DNA from: Modicisalibacter xianhensis
GTDB taxonomy: Bacteria > Pseudomonadota > Gammaproteobacteria > Pseudomonadales > Halomonadaceae
Assembly (NCBI RefSeq): GCF_900113605.1
Contig: NZ_FOPY01000018.1
Coordinates: 1 to 58,431 of the forward strand
DNA: 58,431 nucleotides
Direction: 5' to 3'
Below the pieces are notes generated by a model. The model was given only the letters and a program-made list of their open reading frames with translations, was not told where the DNA came from and made no database searches. Both the position numbers and the translations under genes were made by a program. Within the stretch, counting starts at the first letter, position 1; each line of letters starts with the position of its first letter. This document shows, one piece after another, positions 1 to 8,393 of this stretch.

Positions 1-221
1 ACCAAACTTGGCTCAAGGTTCAAACGTCTCTTTGACGAGTCGCTTGCCTTGATGATCGGTGACTGGTCACCGCCTCATCGACAAGCGCCCACATGAATTA
101 CCTGATCGATTGTTAAAGAGCGGCTCCGGGCTCTTATAAAGAGTGGAGCGTCGCAACCAAAGCGAGTCACTTGACTTTCGCTTCTCGCCCTGTCAGGGCG
201 GCCTCGCTGCGAGAGAGGCGT
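1..221 (-). other. rRNA operon leader (5' transcribed spacer before 16S)
   Basis: Read leftward, this stretch contains the boxA antiterminator sequence and short inverted repeats (for example 58-63 with 66-71) as in gammaproteobacterial 16S leaders. The 16S gene itself should begin just beyond the left edge; none of its conserved 5' sequence is visible. Open frames crossing this region have no plausible protein character. Confidence 0.75.
110..121 (-). promoter_or_regulatory. rrn boxA antitermination site
   Basis: The minus strand reads GCTCTTTAACAA, matching the boxA element (TGCTCTTTAACA) of E. coli rRNA leaders, which binds NusB/NusE to make ribosomal transcription resistant to Rho. It lies about 100 bp downstream of the nearest promoter in the reading direction. 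Confidence 0.85.
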
Positions 222-249
222 ATTCTACCGATCCGGGCCGCGCTGTCAA
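222..249 (-). promoter_or_regulatory. rrn promoter, proximal (P3)
   Basis: Minus strand: -35 TTGACA (249-244), 16-bp spacer, -10 TAGAAT (227-222), followed by a GC-rich discriminator (ACGCC) typical of stringently controlled rRNA promoters. It is the strongest-looking of three tandem promoters. Confidence 0.75.
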
Positions 250-317
250 GCGCCGTGTTCGCCGTCATTTGCCAGCCTCAACCGGCCTGCCAGGCGAACC
301 CCGTGTCGTGGCGGCGC

Positions 318-345
318 AGTCTATCAGACCGGGCGTTTCCGTCAA
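318..345 (-). promoter_or_regulatory. rrn promoter, middle (P2)
   Basis: Minus strand: -35 TTGACG (345-340), 16-bp spacer, -10 TAGACT (323-318), again followed by G/C-rich sequence. Same orientation as the boxA and the expected 16S gene. Confidence 0.65.
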
Positions 346-445
346 CCCGCGATCGTCACCGATGCGAGAAAAACCCCAACGAAAACAGCGCCTTGCGCCA
401 CTTTCACCGCCAGCGACGTGTGCCCGTCGTCAGCAGCGGATGCGT

Positions 446-474
446 ACTCTACGCGTCCCGATCGGGCCTGACAA
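446..474 (-). promoter_or_regulatory. rrn promoter, distal (P1)
   Basis: Minus strand: -35 TTGTCA (474-469), 17-bp spacer, -10 TAGAGT (451-446). It lies about 100 bp upstream of the middle promoter in the same orientation. Confidence 0.5.
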
Positions 475-585
475 GCCCTGTGTCATAAAAATTTGTCGGA
501 CGCGTCATGCGCCGGTCATCTTTCCGCCCGCCACGTTATCCACACCCCACTCGGCAGCCACGAGCCAAGACCGGCTGTGGATAAC

Positions 586-609
586 AAAACGCCCGCGCGA
601 GGCGGGCGT
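586..609 (-). terminator. pssA terminator
   Basis: Inverted repeat ACGCCCGC (589-596) with GCGGGCGT (602-609). Read on the minus strand it is followed by TTTTG, as expected of an intrinsic terminator just after pssA. It also insulates the rrn promoters downstream. Confidence 0.75.
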
Positions 610-628
610 CAACTGGAAGGTTAACCGT

Positions 629-1495
629 TCATTCACTCGGCTTTTCGGAAGCCACCTGATCGGGTGCTGGCTTGCCCTTGAGCTTGCGCATCGTCGCCAT
701 CACCGGGCCGGACGCCACATAGCAGCCGAAGAGAATCAGCAACATCACCGAGGGCTCCAGGGAGATCACCACGAAGCCCAGCACGATGGCAAGCAACGCA
801 ACAAAGGGTACAGGGCCCTTCAGGTCGATCTCCTTGAAGCTGTAATAGCGAATATTGCTAACCATCAATATCCCTGCGGCAGCCACGACCAACGTCATCA
901 GCAGTTTGAAGGCAAACGCCTCGGCATCGAAATTATGAAACACCCAGACACAGCCAGCCACCAGCGCCGCTGCCGATGGGCTCGGTAGACCAATGAACCA
1001 TTTCTTGTCAGTGGAGCCGATTTGCACGTTGAAGCGCGCCAGACGCAAGGCGGCACAGGCCACATAGACAAAAGCGGCAATCCAGCCAACCTTACCGACA
1101 TCCTGAAGTATCCAGGTGAACGCGACCAACGCCGGAGCCACGCCGAATGAGAGCATATCCGCCAGACTGTCATATTCAGCCCCGAAAGCACTCTGGGTAT
1201 TGGTCATCCGCGCCACGCGCCCGTCCAGGCCATCGAGCACCATCGAGACAAACACCGCGACAGCAGCGGCGGTGAAATCGCCATTGATAGCTGCAACCAC
1301 CGCAAAGAAACCGGAAAACAAGGCCGAGGTCGTGAACAGGTTGGGCAGCAGGTAAATGCCTCGGCGCCGTATCTTCTTACCATTCTCCACCGTTTCCTCG
1401 ACGACATCGGTTTCCCGAGCGAATTCAGAGAACTCGGAACTGAACTGATGATGCGCGGAGGAATCGGATTCGGGGTGCTTGCTGTCCTGGGTCAT
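629..1495 (-). CDS. pssA: CDP-diacylglycerol-serine O-phosphatidyltransferase
   Basis: Makes phosphatidylserine from CDP-diacylglycerol and L-serine in the inner membrane, the first step to phosphatidylethanolamine. The 288-residue protein carries the complete CDP-alcohol phosphotransferase motif D-G-x2-A-R-x8-G-x3-D-x3-D (DGRVARM...GAEYDSLAD) and several hydrophobic segments, as in the multi-pass PssA type rather than the peripheral E. coli type. I chose the ATG at 1495 (MTQDSK...) because GAGG lies 5-8 bases upstream; an in-frame ATG at 1528 has no Shine-Dalgarno sequence. The N-terminus is acidic and hydrophilic before the first membrane segment. It follows ilvC on the same strand but the ilvC terminator separates them. 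Confidence 0.92.
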   Translation of the reverse strand: MTQDSKHPESDSSAHHQFSSEFSEFARETDVVEETVENGKKIRRRGIYLLPNLFTTSALFSGFFAVVAAINGDFTAAAVAVFVSMVLDGLDGRVARMTNTQSAFGAEYDSLADMLSFGVAPALVAFTWILQDVGKVGWIAAFVYVACAALRLARFNVQIGSTDKKWFIGLPSPSAAALVAGCVWVFHNFDAEAFAFKLLMTLVVAAAGILMVSNIRYYSFKEIDLKGPVPFVALLAIVLGFVVISLEPSVMLLILFGCYVASGPVMATMRKLKGKPAPDQVASEKPSE

Positions 1496-1598
1496 AAGGC
1501 CTCGTGGTCCGTTGCCATACTCGAGCATGAATTTGCATTCTACACTCTGCCGTCCCTAACGATAGGCGCTGACACGTTCCTTATGCCAACCTGAAACG

Positions 1599-1627
1599 AT
1601 AAAGGCGCGGAAAATCCGCGCCTTTAT
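1599..1627 (-). terminator. ilvC terminator
   Basis: Perfect 12-bp inverted repeat (1599-1610 with 1616-1627, ATAAAGGCGCGG) and a 5-base loop, lying 25 bp after the ilvC stop on the minus strand. Confidence 0.75.
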
Positions 1628-1652
1628 CAGAGGTTGCCCAGCGAGTTTTCGC

Positions 1653-2702
<1,050 letters not shown>

Positions 2703-2773
2703 TCAGCGTTGATGGCCGCGCCGTCTTGTGCAGCGCTGGTGTTTTCATTGGCAGCCACGATACGCCAGGCACG

Positions 2774-2803
2774 GCATTGCGTAAAACGCTATATTTGCAA
2801 TGC
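2774..2803. promoter_or_regulatory. Candidate IlvY operator between ilvC and ilvY
   Basis: The 158-bp gap between the divergent genes contains an inverted repeat GCATTGC (2774-2780) / GCAATGC (2797-2803), with a second smaller dyad GCGT-AAA-ACGC inside it (2779-2789). LysR regulators bind T-N11-A dyads overlapping their target promoter. Its position about 100 bp upstream of the ilvC start and 25 bp upstream of ilvY fits activation of ilvC and autoregulation of ilvY. No binding evidence is available. Confidence 0.5.
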
Positions 2804-2827
2804 AACGATTCATAAAGTGAAATACAA

Positions 2828-3712
2828 ATGGACATTCGCCCGTTACGCCACTTTCTGACGCTGGCCGATACGCTGCATTTCGGACGTGCCAGCGATGCCT
2901 GCCACGTCAGCCCATCCACGCTCAGCCGAACCGTTCAACAACTGGAGGATAGCTTGGGTGTGCGGCTTTTCGAGCGTGACAACCGGACGGTGCACTTGAC
3001 GCGTGAAGGCCGCCTGTTCCAGCAGTACGCGCGCGATGCTCTCGAGCAATGGGAATTGCTGCGTCATTCCCTGATGGTGGAAGCCGGCGAGCTCGCCGGC
3101 GAGATCAGCATTTACTGCTCGGTCACTGCAAGCTACAGCTTTCTGTACGAGTTATTGAGCGAGTTTCGCCTGCGCTATCCGCGTATCGAACTTAAGTTGC
3201 ATACCGGTGATCCTGCCGACGCCATAGGCCGCGTCCTGGGCGGTGAGGAGGATATGGCCATCACGGCGCGTCCCGAGACTCTGCCCGCCCAGCTCGCCTT
3301 CAAGCCCATCGCCGTATCGCCTCTGGTCTTCATCGCGCCCAGCGAAGCCGCCGACTGGCTACCGGCCTCGACGGCCCGCCCCAGCGCGGAGGAGTGGGCG
3401 CGTGCCCCAATGATACTCTCGGAATCGGGGTTGGCGCGCGAGCGTGCCGATGCCTGGTTTCGCCAGTTGGGTGTCAAGCCGCGTATCTATGCCCAGGTTG
3501 CTGGCAACGAGGCGATCGTCAGCATGGTAGGCCTGGGGTTCGGCATCGGCGTGGTTCCCAAGATCGTGCTCGACAACAGCCCCTTGGCCGATCGTGTGCG
3601 CCTGCTCGACGTCCAGCCGGAGTTGCCACCCTATGATGTGGGCCTGTGCGTCACCGAAAAGAAGTTGCGCAACCCCCTGATACGCGCCCTGTGGGAGCAG
3701 ACGGCCGCCTGA
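2828..3712 (+). CDS. ilvY: LysR-type regulator IlvY
   Basis: Transcription activator of ilvC responding to acetolactate/acetohydroxybutyrate. The N-terminus (residues 1-65) is a LysR winged helix with HFGRASDACHVSPSTLSRTV, closely resembling E. coli IlvY as I recall it (HVSPSTLSR and FERDNRTVHLT are nearly shared). The remaining 230 residues form the periplasmic-binding-like effector domain, including FCSVTA-like YCSVTASYSF and GNEAIVSMVGLGFGIGVVP. The divergent arrangement with ilvC is the classical ilvYC layout and supports the specific name over a generic LysR call. The Shine-Dalgarno sequence is weak. Confidence 0.92.
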   Translation: MDIRPLRHFLTLADTLHFGRASDACHVSPSTLSRTVQQLEDSLGVRLFERDNRTVHLTREGRLFQQYARDALEQWELLRHSLMVEAGELAGEISIYCSVTASYSFLYELLSEFRLRYPRIELKLHTGDPADAIGRVLGGEEDMAITARPETLPAQLAFKPIAVSPLVFIAPSEAADWLPASTARPSAEEWARAPMILSESGLARERADAWFRQLGVKPRIYAQVAGNEAIVSMVGLGFGIGVVPKIVLDNSPLADRVRLLDVQPELPPYDVGLCVTEKKLRNPLIRALWEQTAA

Positions 3713-3725
3713 ACCGACGGGCACG

Positions 3726-3750
3726 AAAAAGCCGCCCCGAAGAGCGGCTT
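3726..3750 (-). terminator. ilvIH terminator between convergent genes
   Basis: AAGCCGC (3729-3735) pairs with GCGGCTT (3744-3750). On the minus strand the stem is followed by a T run (3730-3726), so it ends ilvH transcription; it may also stop ilvY transcripts from the other side. Confidence 0.75.
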
Positions 3751-3773
3751 GAAGCTTGAAACAGGCATTGTCC

Positions 3774-4265
3774 TCAGAGGCTGAGGATCTTGTCGCCTCG
3801 CGATATCCCCGACACACCGGTACGTGCCACTTCGAGGATACCGATGGGAGCCATCGCCTGCAGGAAGGCATCCAGCTTGCCCGCATCGCCCGTGATCTGG
3901 ACGGTATAGACACTCGGCGTAACGTCGACGATCTGGGCGCGAAAGATATCCGCCGTGCGCTTGACCTCGTCACGCTGTGCTCCCAGCGCCTTGACCTTGA
4001 CCAGCATCAGCTCGCGCTCGATGTGGTTGCCTTCGGTCAGGTCGACCAACTTGACCACATCGATCAGCTTGTTGAGCTGCTTGGTGATCTGCTCGATGAC
4101 CCGGTCGTCGCCTACCGTGGTCACGGTCAAACGCGATAGCGTACTGTCTTCCGTGGGTGCCACGTTCAGCGATTCGATGTTGAAGTTGCGTTGGGAGAAC
4201 AGCCCCACCACGCGGGACAGGGCGCCAGGTTCGTTCTCCATCAGGATCGAGATGATATGGCGCAT
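3774..4265 (-). CDS. ilvH: Acetolactate synthase small (regulatory) subunit
   Basis: Regulatory subunit of acetohydroxyacid synthase; binds valine for feedback inhibition and activates the large subunit. 163 residues, the usual length of IlvH. The N-terminal ACT domain is recognisable (RHIISILMENEPGALSRVVGLFSQRNFNIESLNV), followed by the C-terminal ACT-like half. Its ATG overlaps the ilvI stop codon by one base (TGATG), so translation is coupled. It is the last gene of a two-gene ilvIH operon on the minus strand. Confidence 0.96.
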   Translation of the reverse strand: MRHIISILMENEPGALSRVVGLFSQRNFNIESLNVAPTEDSTLSRLTVTTVGDDRVIEQITKQLNKLIDVVKLVDLTEGNHIERELMLVKVKALGAQRDEVKRTADIFRAQIVDVTPSVYTVQITGDAGKLDAFLQAMAPIGILEVARTGVSGISRGDKILSL

Positions 4266-5989
4266 CAGGTCCGCTCCGTCTTCGAAAGCAGCATGTCACG
4301 CATGGAGCCCAGGGGCACCTGCATCGGATAGACGTGTTCGCGCGGGTCGACATAGATGTCGAGGAACACCAGCTCGTCCTTGTTGGCGAAAGCCCGCTCG
4401 AGCGCCGGCTCGAGATCCTCGGGACGCTCTACCTTCAGCGCGGTGAATCCGTAGGCCTCGATCAACTTCTGGAAGTCCGGCAACGACTCCATGTAGGAGT
4501 GGGCGTGTCGGGACTTGTAGTTCAAGTCCTGCCACTGGCGCACCATGCCCAGCGAACCGTTGTTGAGATTGACGATCTTCACGCCGACACCGAACTGCTT
4601 ACAGGTCGACAGTTCCTGCATCATCATCTGGAAACTGCCTTCACCGGTAATACAGACCACGTCATCATCCGGATAACTGAGTTTGATGCCCATGGCCGCC
4701 GGGAAGCCGAAGCCCATGGTGCCCAGCCCGCCAGAAGTAATGAAGCGATTGGGCTTGTCGAACTTGTAGTATTGGGCCGCGAACATCTGGTGCTGACCGA
4801 CATCCGTGGTCACGAACGCTTCGCCGCGGGTCATCCGACAGATCGTCTCGATCACCTGCTGGGGCTTGAGCGGCTCGCCGGGTTCGGCCGGCTCGTAGAG
4901 CTTGCCGCGCCGATCCTCGCGCCAGCCCTCGATCTTGTCCCACCATTCGCCGAGTGCCTCGGGATTGGCCGGCTCCCGCCCCTGTACGAGGCTGATCATC
5001 TCGTCGATGACGCTGCCCGCTGGACCAACGATGGGCACATCGGCGCGCACGGTCTTGGAAATCGAACTGGGGTCGATATCGACGTGAATGATCTTGGCGG
5101 TCGGACAGAACTTCGAGGTGTTGTTGGTGACGCGATCGTCGAAGCGCGCGCCAATGGCGATGATCAGGTCAGCATGGTGCATTGCCATGTTCGATTCGAA
5201 CGAGCCATGCATGCCCAGCCAGCCCAGCGATTGACGGTCATTCTGTGGATAGGCACCAATGCCCATCAGCGTCGTGGTGATCGGGTACCCCAGGCGCTGC
5301 ACGAGGTCGGTCAACCCTTCGCAGGCCTGCCCCGTTACCACGCCGCCACCGGTATAGAAGACCGGGCGACGCGCCTTGAGCATCATGTCCACGGCTTTCT
5401 TGATCTGGCCGGTATGACCGCGGGTGACCGGATTGTACGAGCGCAGCTTGACCTTCTTGGGATAGACGTACTCGTAGCGCTCGGTAGGGGCAGTCATGTC
5501 CTTGGGAATGTCGACTACCACCGGCCCGGGACGCCCCGATGCGGCCAAGTAGTATGCCTTCTTGAGGACCGTCGGGATTTCCGACGGGTGGCGAATCGAG
5601 AAGCTGTGCTTCACGATCGGCCGGGTCACCCCGATGATGTCGGTTTCCTGAAAGGCGTCTTCGCCGATCAGGTGGCTGGCGACCTGGCCACACAACACGA
5701 CCATCGGAATCGAGTCCATGTAGGCCGTGGCAATCCCGGTCACGGCATTGGTCGCGCCGGGACCGGACGTCACCAGTACGGTGCCGGGCTTGCCCGAGGC
5801 CCGGGCATAGCCGTCCGCAGCATGGGTCGCAGCCTGTTCATGACGTACGAGGATATGTTTAACATCGTCCTGACGAAACAGCGCATCGTAGATATGCAAC
5901 GCCGCTCCGCCCGGATAGCCGTAGATATATTCCACGCCCTCATCCTTCAGGAAGCGGGCGATCATATCGGCGCCGGAAAGCAGTTCCAC
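4265..5989 (-). CDS. ilvI: Acetolactate synthase large (catalytic) subunit
   Basis: ThDP-dependent acetohydroxyacid synthase, first common step of valine/leucine/isoleucine synthesis. With a GTG start at 5989 the protein is 574 residues, the same as E. coli IlvI as I recall it, and begins VELLSGADMIARFL. AGGGGAG lies about 9 bases upstream of this GTG. Visible motifs: YGYPGGAALHIYD with the catalytic glutamate of the first domain nearby (LVRHEQAATHAADGYAR), and the ThDP motif GEGSFQMMMQEL...NNGSLGMV. The frame stays open for 51 codons further upstream (to 6142), but that arginine/proline-rich extension lacks family similarity and is more likely leader RNA. Confidence 0.95.
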   Translation of the reverse strand: MELLSGADMIARFLKDEGVEYIYGYPGGAALHIYDALFRQDDVKHILVRHEQAATHAADGYARASGKPGTVLVTSGPGATNAVTGIATAYMDSIPMVVLCGQVASHLIGEDAFQETDIIGVTRPIVKHSFSIRHPSEIPTVLKKAYYLAASGRPGPVVVDIPKDMTAPTERYEYVYPKKVKLRSYNPVTRGHTGQIKKAVDMMLKARRPVFYTGGGVVTGQACEGLTDLVQRLGYPITTTLMGIGAYPQNDRQSLGWLGMHGSFESNMAMHHADLIIAIGARFDDRVTNNTSKFCPTAKIIHVDIDPSSISKTVRADVPIVGPAGSVIDEMISLVQGREPANPEALGEWWDKIEGWREDRRGKLYEPAEPGEPLKPQQVIETICRMTRGEAFVTTDVGQHQMFAAQYYKFDKPNRFITSGGLGTMGFGFPAAMGIKLSYPDDDVVCITGEGSFQMMMQELSTCKQFGVGVKIVNLNNGSLGMVRQWQDLNYKSRHAHSYMESLPDFQKLIEAYGFTALKVERPEDLEPALERAFANKDELVFLDIYVDPREHVYPMQVPLGSMRDMLLSKTERT

Positions 5990-6296
5990 AGTTGGTATCT
6001 CCCCTGGAGGTCTCGAGTGCCAATTCGCCCCCTGGCGCGGTGGCGAATATCGAGTGCGGCGGTACGCCGCTGCCGGCCCAATGCCGGCACCTGATGCCAA
6101 ACCCTGGCGTTGTCCGACCCGGATAGGGCCTGCACTCTTCATCGCGACGGATCGCCGCGTCGGGGGTTAGGCCAGGCCAGGCGGTTAGCCCGGGCCCGGA
6201 AAGTCCTTAACAGGCGGGTAAAGGTCGACGGACCTACCCTTCACGCGGCATTCGGGGATCGCCCGTCAGCGCCACGCCCATGAATCAGGAACCGAC

Positions 6297-6326
6297 AAGA
6301 TTCCAATAGCCCCCGGCCAGTGTCAA
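6297..6326 (-). promoter_or_regulatory. Putative ilvIH promoter
   Basis: Minus strand: perfect -35 TTGACA (6326-6321), 18-bp spacer, weak -10 AATCTT (6302-6297). Confidence 0.45.
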
Positions 6327-6398
6327 CCGCGAATCCATGGCCAGGCGTACAAAGCCTGGCCTTATCGGGGCATTGAATATGAACATTTCGCCATAAGC

Positions 6399-6428
6399 TT
6401 GAAGGCCAAACGGTCTTTCTCATATGTT
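6399..6428 (+). promoter_or_regulatory. Putative treF promoter
   Basis: -35 TTGAAG (6399-6404), 18-bp spacer, -10 TATGTT (6423-6428), about 45 bp before the treF start. Confidence 0.35.
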
Positions 6429-6475
6429 GTCAGATATCACTTAGACGAAAGTCGAAACCCGAAGGGAGGTAAGTG

Positions 6476-8161
6476 ATGCGGGGTGCGATGCAGAATCGGT
6501 GGCCACTCCAGACATTCGAAGCACCTCATGGCGGCACGGCCTGCATGCCGGGCCACCCTCAGGATGGCAGTGCCTGCGTCAAGCCCTTGGAGAGCCTCGC
6601 GGCACCTCTCGAGGCGCATATCACGCTCCCCCCCAACCTGCTGTGGGGCGAGTTGTTCTATGCTGTCCAGGAGTGCCAGATCTATTCGGACAGCAAAACT
6701 TTCGTGGATCTCGTCCCCAACAACACGCCCGAAGTGATTCTCGATGAGTTTCATCGGCTCAAGGGGGATCCCAGCTTCGATGATGCCGCCCTCAAGGCAT
6801 TCGTCGATACGCACTTCACCTCGGATGCGCTGCCCGAAGAAGCCTACTGCGCCGAGCCGGGGCGCGCCATCGAAACGCATATCGATGCCTTGTGGTCGTC
6901 ATTGACCCGCCATCCCCGGCGCGAGGCACCGCCGCTATCCTCACGCTTGCGCCTGCGCTACCCCTATCTGATCCCTGGTGGGCGATTCAACGAGATCTAC
7001 TACTGGGACTCGTATTTCATCATGCTGGGTCTCGAGGAGAGTGGACGGCACGACCTGGCCTGCAACTTGGTGCACAACCTCGCGCACCTGATCCGGGAGT
7101 ACGGTCATGTGCCTAATGGCAACCGCACCTACTACCTGACCCGCTCGCAGCCGCCCATGTTCGCGAGCATGGTCAAGCGCCTTGCCGAACGCCATGATCG
7201 CCACGCCTATCAGCGCTTTCTGCCGGAAATGGAACGGGAGTACGCCTATTGGATGGATGGCGAGGACAGCCTGGCACCCGGCCAGGCTCACCGGCGCCTG
7301 GTCAGGCTGGCCGACGGCACGTTGCTCAACCGCTACTGGGATGATCTGTGCATTCCCCGCCAGGAATCCCATCATGAAGACATCGGCACTGCCGAGGCCG
7401 GTACATGTCCGCATATCGACGTCTGGCGTAACTTGCGAGCCGGCGCGGAAAGTGGCTGGGACTATTCCTCGCGCTGGCTGGCTGACGATGCCGAACTGAG
7501 CACGATCCGTACGGTCGACATCTTGCCGGTGGATCTCAATACCTTGCTGCACCACCTCGAGACGACCCTGGCCCAGGCTTATACGCTAAACGGTCAACAT
7601 GACCGTGCACGCCACTATCGTGACCGGGCCGACGCTCGCCGCGAGGCCATTCATGCCTATTGCTGGGACGAGGCCCAGGCACGTTTTGGCGATTACCTAT
7701 GGCATGAAGGTGGCCTGACCCCCAGTATCCATGGTGCCATCGCCTTCCCGCTGTATTACGGGATTGCCACGCCCCATCAGGCAGAGCTGACGGCCAGGCT
7801 ACTCGAGCGCGAACTGCTCCAGGCCGGGGGCCTGGCAGCGACAAACCGACATACCGGCCAGCAATGGGATGCGCCCAACGGCTGGGCCCCGCTGCAGTGG
7901 GTCGCCATCAACGGCCTGCGCGACTATGGCGAACACGCCCTGGCGCGGACCATCGCCGAACGCTGGATCGCCACCAACCTGCAGCGCTATACCCTGGAGC
8001 ACAAGCTGCTCGAGAAATACGACGTCTTTACCAACCGCCACGCTGGCGGCGGTGAATATCCCGCCCAGGACGGGTTCGGCTGGACCAACGGCGTGCTGCG
8101 CAAGCTGATGGCGCTTTATCCCCAGACGCAGACGATCCCCGACCCCATCTTGCTCGCCTAG
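6476..8161 (+). CDS. treF: Cytoplasmic alpha,alpha-trehalase (GH37)
   Basis: Hydrolyses trehalose to two glucose molecules. Both family signatures are present: PGGRFNEIYYWDSYF near residue 167 and QWDAPNGWAPLQW near residue 462; catalytic acid/base candidates lie in the (alpha/alpha)6 barrel between them. 561 residues with no signal peptide, like E. coli TreF (cytoplasmic) and unlike the secreted TreA. A strong AAGGGAGGT (6462-6470) precedes the ATG; a GTG three bases earlier (6473) is an alternative. In a halophile, trehalase recycles the osmolyte or uses imported trehalose. A sugar porter gene follows on the same strand, but a terminator lies between. Confidence 0.93.
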   Translation: MRGAMQNRWPLQTFEAPHGGTACMPGHPQDGSACVKPLESLAAPLEAHITLPPNLLWGELFYAVQECQIYSDSKTFVDLVPNNTPEVILDEFHRLKGDPSFDDAALKAFVDTHFTSDALPEEAYCAEPGRAIETHIDALWSSLTRHPRREAPPLSSRLRLRYPYLIPGGRFNEIYYWDSYFIMLGLEESGRHDLACNLVHNLAHLIREYGHVPNGNRTYYLTRSQPPMFASMVKRLAERHDRHAYQRFLPEMEREYAYWMDGEDSLAPGQAHRRLVRLADGTLLNRYWDDLCIPRQESHHEDIGTAEAGTCPHIDVWRNLRAGAESGWDYSSRWLADDAELSTIRTVDILPVDLNTLLHHLETTLAQAYTLNGQHDRARHYRDRADARREAIHAYCWDEAQARFGDYLWHEGGLTPSIHGAIAFPLYYGIATPHQAELTARLLERELLQAGGLAATNRHTGQQWDAPNGWAPLQWVAINGLRDYGEHALARTIAERWIATNLQRYTLEHKLLEKYDVFTNRHAGGGEYPAQDGFGWTNGVLRKLMALYPQTQTIPDPILLA

Positions 8162-8172
8162 TGCCAACCGGA

Positions 8173-8203
8173 GCGAAGCCAGCCTTGGGCTTCGCCTTCT
8201 TTC
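8173..8203 (+). terminator. treF terminator
   Basis: GCGAAGCC (8173-8180) pairs with GGCTTCGC (8188-8195), followed by CTTCTTTC. Confidence 0.7.
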
Positions 8204-8285
8204 TGCTCCGATCCTCTTGGAACTCCTGACTAAAGTCTAAGGAATTGGGTTCGCATCCCGTTCGGGTTACTGCTGTAATCAGGTG

Positions 8286-8365
8286 GGTGACACGATTCAT
8301 CTAACACAAACAAGCACTAGGCCCCGCGGAGGGGCTTTTACAGCAGCACACGGTGACACGATTCA
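8286..8365. repeat. Duplicated 14-bp element upstream of the sugar porter
   Basis: GGTGACACGATTCA occurs exactly at 8286-8299 and again at 8352-8365, 66 bp apart. The second copy extends to the dyad GTGA-N6-TCAC. That spacing matches a CRP-type site (TGTGA-N6-TCACA), and the central CG also resembles LacI-family operators. Both copies lie within 110 bp of the porter start, so they are candidate regulator sites; the regulator is unknown. Confidence 0.6.
8321..8339 (+). terminator. Terminator-like hairpin between the two repeat copies
   Basis: GCCCC-GCGGA-GGGGC (8321-8335) followed by TTTT. It could be a second terminator for treF or an attenuator for the porter transcript. Confidence 0.55.
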
Positions 8366-8393
8366 CTTAAAACAATACATACGGGGGATACCC

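Larger units (their letters stand above)
5990..6475. other. ilvI-treF divergent intergenic region with long ilvI leader
   Basis: No gene is supported in these 486 bp. From the putative promoter at 6297-6326 the ilvIH leader would be about 300 nt. It contains adjacent hairpins at 6056-6070 (GCGGCG/CGCCGC) and 6071-6089 (TGCCGGC/GCCGGCA), and a further 8-bp perfect inverted repeat at 6339-6361 lies upstream of the promoter. I could not find a leader peptide rich in Leu, Ile or Val, so classical attenuation is not supported. Confidence 0.5.

Noticed and set aside
143..988. Open frames crossing the rRNA leader and the pssA gene on the plus strand
   Set aside because: They are rich in Arg, Pro and His with no motif and overlap the rrn promoters and a clear pssA gene on the other strand.
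5990..6142. N-terminal extension of IlvI by 51 residues
   Set aside because: It lacks similarity to the family, and the GTG at 5989 gives the normal length with a Shine-Dalgarno sequence.
5990..6330. Classical attenuator with leader peptide for ilvIH
   Set aside because: No short frame rich in Leu, Ile or Val codons was found and no T run follows the leader hairpins.
8225..8275. tRNA-like or integration-site-like piece (GGGTTCGCATCCC resembles a T-arm)
   Set aside because: The T-loop lacks the usual TTCRA form, the remaining arms do not fold, no CCA follows, and there is no integrase nearby.
8283..8393. N-terminally extended sugar porter
   Set aside because: The extra residues come from the non-coding repeat and terminator hairpin; the ATG at 8394 has a good ribosome-binding site and the right membrane helix.
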